DNA from: Atopsyche davidsoni
Lineage: Eukaryota; Arthropoda; Insecta; Trichoptera; Hydrobiosidae
DNA length: 64,000 nt
Assembly: GCA_022113835.1 (NCBI GenBank)
Contig: JAILWY010000007.1
Location: 11,881,001-11,945,000 of the forward strand
Direction: 5' to 3'
How positions within the stretch are numbered: position 1 is the stretch's first letter; each line of letters starts with the position of its first letter. Below, one piece after another: positions 36,239 to 49,185 of this stretch. The translations under genes were made by a program, and so were the position numbers. The notes under the pieces were generated by a model. The model was not told the DNA's origin and did not search any database. It worked only from the letters and a program-made list of their open reading frames with translations.

Positions 36239-38478
36239 CAGTGGCGTGCGTTAGATTTCTAGACTTTTTAAAATTGTTTTGATAAGAGGTCTTCAACAGC
36301 GTATAGAGATGTACTAGTATATTTATTATTAATTACTATCAGTATAGAAAACGTTCTGTACATAAATATATACGTTATACGTCTCATCATTAAAATGAAC
36401 TTATACGCATTTCGTTCACTGCTATATAAAAACGAGTTCGTTTGTACAACAGCGTGTAGAAATGTACTTGTACATTTATCGTTCACTACTATCACTGTAA
36501 AAAAATTAAAAAAAAAAAACTTTTTATCGTTGTTCCGTTGATTACATCGCTGATGATTTATATAAATGTATTCATACGTTTCCCGTTCACAACCATCATA
36601 ATACAGACTGCAATGTCTCACCACTGCGCTTATCAACTTGTATATATATTTTTAGTAATATTAATCTTATCTGATAGGGTTGGTAAATAAATTACTCAAT
36701 GTTGTGAAATAATTAATAAGTGCGAACAATGAACCATCCCGCTGTCGCACAGTGTTTCTTCGTGATTCTGATGACGGCGCGTATCGGAGTCCACCTTTAC
36801 AGCTGCTAACGCCAACAGAGATAACGGATTGATAACGGCCGCGATTTCGTTAGGTCAACAACTTTGAATAATTTGTATTGTCTCTATATTGCTATCAATG
36901 TTTGGGTTATGCTGTGACAATCGTACGAACCGTATCGGAGAAACAAAGACGTCCTCAATTCCAATGCATTTGGTCATAGCTCAACTGAAAATACGCGTGC
37001 AAGTATATTCGGTCTACACCATTACCACTATCTGTCCTAACAAATAACCATATTTTTAGCTGCAAGAAATGAAATATACTATATGCATGATGCAATCAAA
37101 ATGCATTTCAAAAAGAAAGATTTTAAATCGCATATAAATGATGCCGTGTTATGGTGTATGGTGTTATGGTGACGTCCGAAAAAAATAGATTTTTTCTACC
37201 GCAAAAAAATTGTGTAAAATCATCATGCACATCAAATTGAAATCTGCGATCTAAATAAATATAAGATATAAACAAAAAAATCCCCAGTATTCGATAGCGT
37301 AATCTCGATCGGGTAGTAATAGATAAAGGCACGCAAAGTAAACAAGCACAGAGGGCACGAGGGCGAAGATCGCGTGTATTGCAAAAAAACACAAAAAATA
37401 TATAGATTAAAAAAAAAAAACAGAATTCTTCAGAGGTCATCATTTATTTCGGCTTCATATAAAATAATGTGATATGTGTTTAAACGTTGTCTCCAAAGCT
37501 ACGCGAAACACGGTTTGAGAGTCGCAGTTTCAGTGGGTTAAAAAGCTTCGTGCAGCGTGGGACTGTACGCAAGTTCTGAAAAACTCAAAGAAGCCTTCGA
37601 GAGAAAATAATTGGAAATATCGTGTGATAATTGCGATAGCTCGTGGAAATTCCCACTTAATAAATGTTTAATTCCTAACAATTAAATACACTTAATATAA
37701 TCAATATACGTACATATTTTTTAATGTGGGGTACAAAAAAGTAATATACGTACACACAAATTGGATACTATGAAACCGGAAATAAATAAAAAATATTGTT
37801 TAATTATAAAAACAATTATAAAATAATTTTTACTGTTTTACTATAATCTCAGTCACATCTGAATATAAAATAGTTTGGTCTCAGATTACAGCACTTGTTA
37901 CATTTATAACATTAAATTAATTTTAAAAAAATGCCGTGGCATCGTCAGTTTATAAAATGAAAGTTATATAAAATAAAAACGGTGAGCTATTTTGAAAAAA
38001 ATAATAAACGATGTTGTAGTTGCGATTTACTGAAATAAACACAAAAAAAAATAATGAAGGGTTGAATTGCAAAAACCGCTTAAGTCATTTAATAAAACGG
38101 TTCGATGAATTAATAGAATAATTTCGATCACTGTATGTAGCATTGCCTGTTAATTAATTGGAATTTAAAACTAATGTAAAAAAATATAGTGGTCTATAAA
38201 GTATTTCGAGGTTTACTCAAAAAACAAGAAATGTTTAAAGTACGAGTTTCCCAGCTCTCTACAAATCGGCAGATTTAAATAGAAAATACTTATTAAGTAT
38301 TAGCGTGTGGTTCATATAAGCGATTAAACATATTTAAGCAGTAAAATATATTAAAATCAATATAACAGGGTACATATAACAACAACTGACGATATTTATT
38401 ATTTCCCATGGAGTTTAATGTATAATGTTTCATAAATGTGGGTCATTTTATACACAAAGAATAAAACGCACGCCACTT
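36239..38478. mobile_element. Possible 2.2-kb element with CAGTGGCGTGCG-type ends
   Basis: The left end is CAGTGGCGTGCGTT at 36239-36252; the right end AACGCACGCCACT at 38465-38477 is inverted. Thirteen bases match between them. No flanking duplication is visible, and the interior is AT-rich with no transposase, so these may be two separate solo ends. Confidence 0.35.
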
Positions 38479-38823
38479 AGGGTGAGTCATATAAAATTAT
38501 TTTTTAAAAGCAATTATTTTTAAATACACATCTTATTTTTTTATTTAAATTTGCGTAAAGTTAGTATGAAAAAATAAGTAAAGACAAAAACAATATATGT
38601 GAAAGTTTGAATGAATTTGTAACAAAATAAATTAGATTTTTTTTGTGAAAATATTTATTTGGTATTCATTAAATTTAAAAAAAAGTTAATAATGTTATTG
38701 ATCGAAAATTTTTAAGCATTAAAAGTACATGTAATGAATATTTTTGACAGAGAGTACTCGGTGGGATTTTATTTTAATATTTTAAATAAAATACTCGAGT
38801 GATTTTACAACATGTAATTTTTT

Positions 38824-39252
38824 TTATCGGTGACCGGTTTCGCTTCTCACGTTGGCATTATCAAACTGAGCCTTCAAAAGTACACGAAGAGCATTAAAAG
38901 CATATGAGAGCATTGTGTGCGAGTAAACTAGGGTTTCTATTGACTCGATTATGCGGGTGCTGTCGGTTTGATATGCAGTCCGAGGGACGTTTGTGTACCA
39001 AATGATGCATAATTGATGTATAATTGATGCATTCTTATAGTCTGGAGGGTTCACCCTCGAAGCCAGGCCTGCAAGACACATGAGACTCGGCTCAGAGGAC
39101 GTCGCCAAGGGTGACTTCAAGGACACCACGAAGAATACTTCAATTACTGTACATACATCTTTGAATAGTTTATGTATACTTTCATTATTTTTAAAACTAC
39201 TGAAATTTGAAAAATATTTTTGAATCAACGTTTTTTTTCTATACATTAACAT
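38824..39252 (-). other. Unrecognised 142-codon open frame, probably repeat-derived
   Basis: The frame is open on minus and ends with codons for AQFDNANVRSETGHR. A closely similar sequence (TTGGCATTNTCAAAC) recurs at about 48876 and 49400 in repeat-rich DNA, which suggests this is part of a dispersed repeat, not a host gene. No domain is recognised and splicing cannot be judged. Confidence 0.3.
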
Positions 39253-39604
39253 TTAACACTTAGCTTACCGGAGGGGTCATTTTGAATAGGCATACATGTA
39301 TTGTATTGTAATGTTGGTAGGTTTAGTGTTAAAATCAACCCATACGTTTTTTTATAAATTATATGAATGCTTCTTACTTCTTACACATCTTTTAAGTTGA
39401 AACCTCCTACTTCTAAAGACTAGTGTGGCTATAAACATCTCGTTAGTTGTCTGATATTGGATTTCTACCGTTTCTCAAGTTAATACCAAAGACTAGAACG
39501 ATCAAAGACGAAGTACACTCTTTCAGTTATATAATTTATTCAATATATTTTATTTATGAATAAAACTATTTTATTTAAACGTAATTTTTAATCTGAGTAT
39601 ACGG

Positions 39605-39844
39605 CAGTGGCGTGCGTTCTATTCCGAATATGTTCATTGCAGTCGGCTTGAAATATTAAATATACCAAATAAATAATCCAGTGTAACTATAATTTGAAGA
39701 AAACCGATGCAGTTTACAATTACACGACAACTGGGTCACGCTGTTTTATAAATACGGTTCAAAGAAAAACCAATAAAACGTGTTTCGAACTTTTTATTTT
39801 AGGGCATTGAAAGCTTAATTGCTTTTGGGAACCGCACGCCACTG
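39605..39844. mobile_element. hAT-like MITE, 240 bp
   Basis: The left terminus CAGTGGCGTGCG at 39605 and right terminus CGCACGCCACTG ending at 39844 are perfect 12-bp inverted repeats. The flanking 8-mers GTATACGG and ACAAACGG share five positions, a worn target duplication at best. A related right end, ACCGCACACCACTG, lies alone at 40602-40615. Confidence 0.6.
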
Positions 39845-40774
39845 ACAAACGGTAACATTCTAAACGCTATTTCGTTATTCCACCCATAATACCGCTATTG
39901 TACATCTGAGTGTGCAAACTGAATTAGTATGGGAGAGAGGCGTGCGAGTTTCGTGGTCTGGCACCTGTTTTTCAGTAATTTTCAATATATCGAGATCACC
40001 ACGAGCTTACTGAATTAAAATGTAATTTTTTTTGCTGCCTTAAATTTATTTGCATCAAAGTATATAAAACATAATTAAGGCATATGTATAAAAATGCTCA
40101 GATTTGTATGCAAGTAATACTTTATTGCTTGTCTTGCTTATATGTATATATCAGGTTTTTCAGTTATACAAGCTATGCTGAAAAATTGACTGTACACAAA
40201 GATTTTTTCACTTTGAATATTGTCAAATTTGGCTGGTCTTATTGGTCTATGCTGAGACCTTGCACCACGTGCGCTCCAAATGGAGTATCGAAAAGAAATT
40301 GGATATATCGATTCGGAAAATATTATGTAAGACTAGGAAGCGTGCGTTTTCATCGGAATGTATGGCTGGCAGGCACATCGATAAAGGTTTTAGAACCAGG
40401 CCAGTGGATTTTGTATATTGAAACGGGTAGTTTGACCACCCCCTGTGCACCCCCCCAAATGTCGATTTTTCCTAAAAATCTCAACAGGCCATGTTAAATA
40501 AGCCTTACACACAAAAACAAAAAAAAAAATGCGAATATCACACGTGCTTGGCGTTACGTTAAAAAATGTATTTTTAATACAGTTGAATTATGCTAGAATG
40601 GACCGCACACCACTGAACATTCGTGAATTGGTCATTGTACTAATTGTATACCCATATAGATTATTGTGGTCACGACACGCTTTAAGATAAACGACGAACG
40701 ACATTTGTAACTACTATACAACGATAAATTATATTTGTGGTCCAAAAGTGATACTTAGTTTTTTTCCCATTTTC

Positions 40775-40835
40775 TTCTTCTTCGAGTGCCTCTCCTCAGA
40801 CATATTTGTCCTGGGCCAGTCTTACTAATCGGGCT
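40775..40835 (-). mobile_element. RTE-like LINE 3' tail fragment (reverse)
   Basis: In reverse it shows the TTCTTCTTCTTC tail, GTGCCTCTCCTCA and CTGGGCCAGTCTTA, the complement of the LINE 3' end. Confidence 0.55.
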
Positions 40836-40839
40836 GTTT

Positions 40840-42780
40840 CATCCACGCAAGTTTGCCTCATTTTTCATACAATTTTCTAAGCAAAATTAGCTGTAGTAAG
40901 CTATATTTACTGTCCCCAAAAATATGGCCAAAATAGAATTTTCACCTTCGATTATATTATTATACAATAAAAGGCACTGTAGACAAAAAAAAACGTTATT
41001 TTCACATCAGCTTGTAATGTTCAACACAAAAAACATAATTTTAAGCGTATTCAGTGATGTTTGACAATCGATGTATTGCCACGAAATCAACTCCAATAAA
41101 AAATATTTACACGTATAAAAAGTAGCGGGCGTTATCGCGACACATGATGTGCGTGTGTATCGCGAGTTTTCTAGAAAAATCTATTTACAAATGCACCATG
41201 GACGCCATTTTAATTCGCACAGATTTAAATGGACGTTCAAAATGCGACAAGTGATTGAGCAGAGTGGGCCACAGAGATGGGCGGAGCTCCTTAATCCTCT
41301 CTTTTATAACAGTCATATTAAAAAAAAATCAGATCGGTGCTGAGGTTTCACATCAAATAATTTAATGATAAAATAAATATTATTATATTATTAGTAAACG
41401 ATGGTTTTAATTATTTCTTCAGTAGGTGTTTAAATCTTGGTTTCGCTGGGTTTTTTTTTTGTACCGGCAGGCTGTGACGTCATTGCAGCATTCTCGCTCT
41501 GTAGTTAGGCAAGAAGTCACAATATTCAGTTGGATATATTAAACCACTGATGATCCCAATCTCCTAGACATTTGGCTATTCGTGTTTGTTGTCTACGCGG
41601 TACACATTAAACGACAAGCAAATTGAGATTTTTTCTAGTTACCTCTGGGATCGGAGCATGACTAAAAATACTTGTATAATCATACCGTAAAAAAAATGTA
41701 GCCGATTTGCTGTGTGTGCAGATTGTGATATTTCTGTTAAAAATAAATGCTCACATAACGAGTAACTTGAAATATTTTTTTTATTTATAAAAGCCGTTTC
41801 CTTTGAGTCCGTTATTTCTCCTGTTACGGACTGAACGGTTGTACAGGTTTTGATCTGCCTCCGTGCATTGCGGGAATTTTCAACCGATCGCTGCACGTTT
41901 CATCGATCGATTAATCATATTAATATAAACTGATTGATTTAAATAAACAAGGGTTTTTTTCAAACAAATAATAAGTATACTCAGTGCTAACGTGTGAAAT
42001 CAAAGTCACTATCAATTATTACAGTACATTGAGCAACACGGTCAAGAGTATATGTTAAACAATCCAATCATTTTATTTTCATTCGTGTTTGTATATAATA
42101 TTTTAAAATAGCTTTCTTTCTAATGGACGATTAATTTTATGTTTATATATGAATAAAATAGTCATAATATATTAATGAGATAAGAAATCGCATAGTAAAT
42201 AAAGCAGAGATAGTACCTGCTGTGTATATCTTATGCAGAAATAAAACTGTCTCGCATCGAAAACATCGCACTGCATAAATGTCTACGTTATTCTGAATCT
42301 TCGTTATAACGAAACCGAGCAGTATTCGTATAGAAAAAAAAAAACAAACATATTTACTTAAATTTGTAATACTTTTAAACACAAAAAAAATTATTGAGAA
42401 AAATCAACCAATACTTTCAATTGCTTAGATGCACAGAGGTATTTTATTTTATAAACACTAATATCACTTTATTTAATTATTGAATTTAAATAAATATAAG
42501 CGCTTTAATATTAATAAAAAAAATTGCTTATTTTAGAGGTCTTGATAAAAATCACGTAACAAAAAAAGTTTTTTAGAATTTATTAATAGATAAGCGAGTT
42601 TTAGATAATGTCTTGTTGGCTTGTTTATAATTGCTCAAACAAAAGGTATACATTTTTGTTCTACTGTTTTAATTACAATTAATTAATAAATAAAATATGA
42701 TTTTATTTTTCATGAAAAGCATCGCACACATGTAAGCCTGTGTTGATAAATAATTCTAGAGATAATCTACTGAATTATCG
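40840..42780. other. AT-rich intergenic DNA, no gene seen
   Basis: Open frames are short and unrecognised. Locally higher GC occurs near 41140-41300 and 41810-41900 without further support for a gene. Confidence 0.35.
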
Positions 42781-43099
42781 TTAGATCGTTAGATCCGCAC
42801 TGCACGAGATCCATACTGCGTTTTCATTTTCAACCTACAAAAAGCCCATAGCAACACGAATGCTCGGGGGATCGGCTCGGACAAATGGGAACCACCACGG
42901 GAATCGCTGAGCATCCGATGCGGGAAGACTTCAGGCGTCCGTGAAAAATTGATAAAAGCACTGAAAAACTGCTCGCAGTGCGACAAGCAGAACCTGAAAT
43001 AGAACTCGACTGACGTTAGCCGAGCTCGCCCGCGTCCCAGGAAAACAACTTGAAACACAATACAGTGAATTATATCCACGATTTGATTGCACGCCATAT

Positions 43100-43829
43100 A
43101 AAGCGAATGCATCTATATCAATTGCAACAATAACAAGTGCACGACCTTGACGATTGACTACACCAACTCATAACGCGAATCGGTCGACAAGAGCATTTTA
43201 CCAACTCACTCAGTCCTATGAGACCTTACTTCAACTAAAACAAAAAAAAAATGCATCCATCAATACCACATTGCAAGCGTAACCCTAACTATTGTAAATC
43301 AACATACAATATTTTTTTTATATATCCACATGCAATATAGAACAAATCCATATTAATATATATATATCAATTGCAACAATAAAAACTGCATGACCTTGAC
43401 TATACCAACTTATAACGCGAATCGGTCAGCAAAAAGCATTAAAAATACACTCAGTTTTATCCTTACATACTTAAAACACATATTCTTCAACTCATGCACA
43501 TATTTTAAACTACACCTAAGCCACATGAAGTAAGCCTCATCACACCTGCACCAGCACCAGGGGATTAACACAACAGAATATATATATTTTTTTGAGCAAA
43601 TGTATATATTAATTGGAACAATAACAACTGCATGACCTTGACTATTGAGTATACCAACAAAAAGTCATCAAAAAGCATGAAATACACTCAGTTTTATCCT
43701 TGCATACTTAATCAACATTTTCTTCAACTCATGCACATATTTTAAACTCAATGCACGCCAACACCTAAGCCACATGAAGTAAGCCTCAAAACACAGCGAA
43801 ATAACATAACAGAAAATATTTTTTTTAGA

Positions 43830-43860
<31 letters not shown>

Positions 43861-43955
43861 ATAGAGCAAATGTATATATTAATTGCAACAATAACAAGTG
43901 CACGACCTTGACGATTGACTACACCAACTCATGACGCGAATCGGTCAACAAAAGC
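43100..43955. repeat. Tandem repeat, about 250-bp unit, four copies
   Basis: The words ATTGCAACAATAACAA, GACCTTGAC, CCAACTCAT and GCGAATCGGTC recur starting near 43110, 43365, 43605 and 43870, a spacing of about 240-262. Units also share ATACACTCAGTTTTATCC and CCTAAGCCACATGAAGTAAG. Copies differ by indels and TA expansions, so the array is old. A related fragment is at 490-600. Confidence 0.8.
43829..43858. repeat. TA dinucleotide microsatellite
   Basis: About 14 TA repeats inside the 250-bp repeat array, a likely length polymorphism. Confidence 0.85.
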
Positions 43956-44190
43956 ATTGAATGCAGTTCTGCAAATGCGAGCGCATCTCGCGTTCAATCG
44001 ATGTCTTATTTAATGATTAATTAATTAGCAATGCACTTTTGTTTGGCGACACGTAAGTTGATTAGCAAACGAATTCACAATTCGGCTGAAAGTTCGGAGA
44101 CGAGCGGCACTCGACATGTCAGCCATCGCAGGTCGTTTATTGGCGATGCACACTCGATGCGGACTCGCTCCGGATCGATTATGCCAAAAA

Positions 44191-44225
44191 ATGAAAAATT
44201 GGCAGAAAACATGCCAATTTTTCAT
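44191..44225. repeat. Perfect 14-bp hairpin
   Basis: ATGAAAAATTGGCA at 44191-44204 pairs with TGCCAATTTTTCAT at 44212-44225 across a 7-base loop. Confidence 0.7.
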
Positions 44226-44279
44226 CGCGGCCGTTGCAAAACGACGACGGCCTACTTAAAAAAACTTTCTATGCATCGA

Positions 44280-44490
44280 GACTAATCCATTTCTGTTTGG
44301 GAGCACTTTTCAGCTGGCGCGAGAGAAAGTGACGTTTGTCGGGCGACGCGGATTCCGCGGGGATCGGACCCTGGCTGAGGAGCGGTGCAGGTCTCCGGGG
44401 CTGGTGGAGGACGAGGACGGCGTCAGGTCGCGGCTCCCAAGGACACGAGGCCGCGTCCCGACCTGCAGCCGTCAGGCGAGTCGAACGCAC
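44280..44490. other. GC-rich island
   Basis: A short island with open frames on both strands, none recognised. It may be a promoter, an untranslated exon or a retroposed fragment. No splice donor stands out. Confidence 0.3.
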
Positions 44491-44869
44491 CAGAAATGTA
44501 TAACTGGTTGTTTGCCAAATTGATGAATGAAAAGAAAACATGATTTGCGCCTTTGTGATGCACGAAATTCCGGTATTTCACCCCGAGCGAGACGATAAGG
44601 AATAAAGAAAATTACTCACAGGCTGGTCGACAGCGTTACGACGTGTATAATCATGCACATGACGTCATTTAACGCAACACATTCCCAAAATATTAAACAA
44701 ATCGGCAAGATTGACAAGAAAGGGCACTGCAAATATCACAATCACTCGGACATATCGATTCGTTAGCGCTCGGAGCTATCGTATTATGTCATTGTATTCC
44801 GTTTCTATTACTTTAAACTAATTTATTTGGTCACCGAGTTTCGCAGATTTGACAAGATGGTAGCGGACC

Positions 44870-45290
44870 TTCTGTTTTGCTTTGGTTGTCAGCTGATACG
44901 GCCGGCTATACCTCGCGACTGAGCCGACAGCGTATCGCCGTCTCGCGTGCGCCCCGCGGCCGGCGCGCGCGCGAGCGAGACACCGCATAGCTGCGTCGTC
45001 CTCAAGCGCGACTCTAATGTCATTTTCATGGCTTAAAATAATCGCAAAATAACAATATTTATAAAGGAGCCTTTGTAAAATGAAGGCCCGGAGTCGAAAG
45101 ATAGATAAATTATTTTAGAAAATACTGAGTTTAATGGGACTGCGGATCGATGATATTAGAATGTCGCTGGGAAACAAGTTTTCAAGTCCAATGGGCGTGA
45201 CGCCATCCGACTGGGCAGGGGACGCCGCGCAGCGACAGAACTTGAAACCTCTGCGCGGCGCGTTTGGTTCGCGTCTCGGATCGTGACTTG
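44870..45290. promoter_or_regulatory. CpG-rich island, candidate promoter
   Basis: The strongest CpG cluster of the 20-60 kb interval (GCGGCCGGCGCGCGCGCGAG at about 44957) lies between two words AAGATGG (44874 and about 45332) that resemble YY1/Pho sites. A GCGCG-rich second block is at 45228-45275. No TATA box or recognised exon is seen. It could drive the untranslated first exon of BBX (minus) or of the dopamine receptor (plus); this is inference from position. Confidence 0.4.
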
Positions 45291-45299
45291 CGGAACTGC

Positions 45300-46520
45300 A
45301 AATGTGGCGGCAATTTTGAATTTGAACTAAAGATGGCGTTTTTTCAATACTTTTATTAAATTACTTTATTAATTTAAATTGTACAAAAATATACTTAATA
45401 ATAAAAACAACAGTAAAATCGTTGAAAAGCGATCATTTTAATACCTCATATATATTTGCCAATAATAATATTTTACTCACAAAATTCATAGATAATGTTG
45501 TCTACAAGTATTAGTAAAATGTTTGAATACTACTTTGAGTGCAATATAATATTAATTAGATTTAATAATTTATGAAAACAATGCTTACTCGAAAAACAAT
45601 GAAATTATTTTTTAACTAATTAAAAATGACCTCTTAATATATTTTTCCATTTAAGATAAATTTAAATTCATTATGAAATATGTGCACTTAAATATAATTT
45701 TTTCTGAAAATAATAGTTTAGTAAATATATAAATAAATTCAAACCTAAACTGAAATTAATACAGTGAAATCACAAATACAGCACAATATTGCCTCAAGTT
45801 ACATTTATGGTTTTTTTAAGTTGTTTTTTGTTTACTTTTAATAATGTCAATGATTTTATTATGTGAAGAATAAAGTATTAATTACTCTTTTTTATACAAC
45901 ATTAGAAAATGTATATTATGTATATGTCAATAGTAATTGTATAGTTAGTAATATCTAATATTATTTTATGGTTACAAACATTATGTAACCAAATTGAATA
46001 TACATTACTTGAAGACAATATATAGGGCTATGGAAAACAGCCAAGGACTTCTGGCAAAGGAGGGTTATACAATAAATTGTGATATTTGATACCTGAAAGG
46101 TGAGGAGACACGAGGATCCCACGAAAAGGGGTCATCCAGGAAAAGCGATGACGAGGGAAATTCTGAATGGATTTTGAAGTCTTCTGGATCAGTATCTATT
46201 TCTGTAAATTTGCTGACGCCGTTTTCTTCACGTTTTAACGAAAAAATAAATTACGGTAAAAGCGCACGAGAACAAAGAAAACACGGTGAAAAATATGCTA
46301 CATTGTTTCTTATAATTAAAAAAATATTTTTCAAACTCAAGGTATCTGAATAAAAAACGTAGGTATAGTAAATAAACTATACACACTGTGGCTTTTGTGA
46401 TGGTGATAGTCTATAACAGCAGTACATCCTGTACATTATTTCTTTAATAAGTATCATCACACCCTCCTCAGTGATTCTTAAAATCTAATTAAATTAAATC
46501 TAATAAATCCAAGTAAAATA
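45300..46520. other. AT-rich DNA, no gene seen
   Basis: Nothing recognisable except a moderately GC-rich patch at 46080-46200 with no protein match. Confidence 0.35.
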
Positions 46521-46529
46521 TTAGGGTGG

Positions 46530-46561
46530 TTCTAGAATGCTTGGTGAAGAGCATTCTAGAA
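46530..46561. promoter_or_regulatory. 12-bp inverted repeat containing two heat-shock-element-like words
   Basis: TTCTAGAATGCT at 46530-46541 and its exact complement at 46550-46561 flank an 8-base loop. Each arm contains TTCTAGAA, the two-unit core of a heat shock element. It lies next to a hAT-like end (AAAAAGGTTGGAGACCAC at 46577), so it may belong to a mobile element. Confidence 0.45.
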
Positions 46562-46599
46562 TGTGCTCTTGGGTGCAAAAAGGTTGGAGACCACTTCCC

Positions 46600-49180
46600 T
46601 AAGACATCCTTTCCACACACCTGCCCTGAGAAAAAAAGAAAGACGTCGTATTTCAGTACCGTTTTTATCTTTTACCCCTGGAGACCTCTAAAAACCTTAT
46701 CTAAATCGGCTGAATGTGTCCGGGAGCATAATTATAATTTACGTTTCCACCTCTCGAAACTCGTATTAAAAATGAAATTCTGTGGCTGGGATTGTACCAG
46801 ATATGAATTTTTAAAACAAGCCTAGAATTAAAAACTAACAGGCAATTTTTTCGTTTCCAGCTCACGATCGCATGTTTCATTTATCGCAGAGAAGTTTTCG
46901 TCGCTTCGGCGTCTCTTTTCATAGGAATGTGTGCTTTAAAGTGCGAGAAAGAAGAAGGCAAGCTTTTTTTTCGTTAGAAACGAAATAGAAATGCTTAAAT
47001 TGGAGTAAAACGTTTAACTATTGTAATTCTAGTGTAGGTTGTATGAGATTTATAAACTTTTTTTAACCATTTTCAGTAGAATATTTCTTGAAAATTATTA
47101 GGATTATTTAAAAGCAATACAGTGATGAAAGCTATCGACGACTTTTAATGTTAGTAAAACCTTTATACGCTTTTGAAAAGATGTGCTTGATTGTTAGTCA
47201 TAGATCATTTGCTTAGGTTTCTGAAGTATTTTCAATACAAAGTGTTCTCTTTATTAATTTTACATTTTCATGCTTCTGAGAACAAATTTCATATCAAATA
47301 TCCCATTATCCGAAAATTTAGATTTCAATTACCATGCATTATTCACTCGCTATCATTGTTTGAATCACAAAATGGTTCAGATATTATTTACTTCATTTAT
47401 GAATTAGTTCATTCATTCACTATAATGAATCGATTATTCATGATCGATTGTGCCCGACTGCTGTATGGTTCAGTTGTTAAAAGCCTAGCTTAGCGATTCT
47501 GAGGTGTACTGTTGGGAAGAATTGAAAGAAAGGCTTTTAGATGGAAAACCTTCTCTATTGAAAGCTCTCTGTGAATCGTACTGTTCAATATATCGAGTCA
47601 GACATACTCGCAATTGCCTCAGAAATTTATTTTAACTGCTTCATATATTAAAAACGTATATAATAAATAAAAAAAATATAATAGAAACACCATAAAAATC
47701 TATGCTTGTCATTTATTCACATTCAAATTTCTGTTTTCACGATAAAGCTGTGAAAAGCTCGGGTACAGAGTCGACTCTATAGTAAATGCTCCAGTGTGCA
47801 TCATTATTTTAAAACAAACTTTACATGGAGCAAGCAATATATTCATCGCACGCCAAAAATATTTCCTGAATAAAATATATGCACAGGGTTGTATCGCGGA
47901 AAGCAGAATTGAAAATCTTCATTAAAACTTCACCCACATACATCATTAAGCGCGGAAGATAAACTTATCCCAGAGAGTTTTCACAGCTGAAAAGTTGTTT
48001 GTAAAATATGAACATCAATATTTTTTTAAGGCTTTTATACAATACTATAGTTGCTCGGTCAAACATTTTGCTTGTATACAACCTTTTAATTCGGATTTTT
48101 ATTGCTTCTACCACGCAGTAAAAAAATCAAGTTATTTATATGAATAGTACAGCAAGTAAGGCATCGTATATTTTATCTACTCTAACAGCTCTTAAAACTG
48201 ATTTGCCATTCACACTTTGTAATCCAATAATTTAAATGAATATTTCCCCAGATTGTCATATAATACTAGTACAATGCTTGTACTCGAGTAATTTAATTAA
48301 AATATTTTTTTAAACACATCTATTATTGATCAAAAGTATCAAATTAGAATTAAAATATTAAGACATGTTGAGACACTCGAAAAATGCAGTTGATGTTGAC
48401 ACTCGTGTATTTTTTGGGGATCTTGGTTCAAAAAGAAGGGTTCGGATCCTCATCCCTTAGAAGATTATTAAAAGCCACATTAGGGGTCTTGTTTAAGATA
48501 TGGTTAGGTAGGTAAGGAATCCACTCACTCGAAGCACCGACTAGAGGATTTAATGGCACCAGTAAAAAACTATGATGTTGAACAAAGTGTGTCTATTTTG
48601 TTTATATCTAACAATATATATAAAAGATATAACAGTGTGTTGTTTCATAGACAGAATATGTGAATTTCGGAGTAGCAAATCAGTGTCAGGATTTGTTGCT
48701 GAAGGTTAAATATTTTGCTACTGAAACTAGACAGACAGACTTTTATGTCAGTGCTTTCTTTGTGTAATTAAATAAGCCGGGGTAAAACGGAAAAGGGGAA
48801 GGCCGGAAACAGGTAGTACGAGCTGCAACTTCTCGCACTGCCTTAGACTTTCATGTAGATTCTTTCATTAGTTATCGTTGGCATTGTCAAACAAAGGTTG
48901 GGGAAATCTATCACGAATAAAATTAAACATCCAAAAAATCACATAAGTATTTAATGAAAAATATTGTAAGATTATTACCGCCAATCCTATTAACAGGGAT
49001 GGGCACCTTTTGTTTAGACAAGATCTATTTATTATCATAGAAATGTGTCGCGATCGACTTGTTGTTATAAGCGTAGTCTGAGTGGAGAGAGGGTGGTGTA
49101 AAATACACACTATGTCTTTATATAATATAGAGTATATACTTGAATTATACAAGTCAATATAAATAAAGTAATCGACGAAA
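46600..49180. other. AT-rich DNA with no supported gene
   Basis: Short unrelated open frames only. At about 48868-48890 there is a TTGGCATTGTCAAAC word shared with 38.85 and 49.4 kb. Confidence 0.35.
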
Positions 49181-49185
49181 ATTGG

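Noticed and set aside
40084..40497. 137-codon plus frame
   Set aside because: No recognisable family, AT-rich irregular composition and no flanking gene signals.
44031..44541. Several frames across the GC-rich 44-kb segment
   Set aside because: Open on both strands because of GC content; no domain or codon-usage support.
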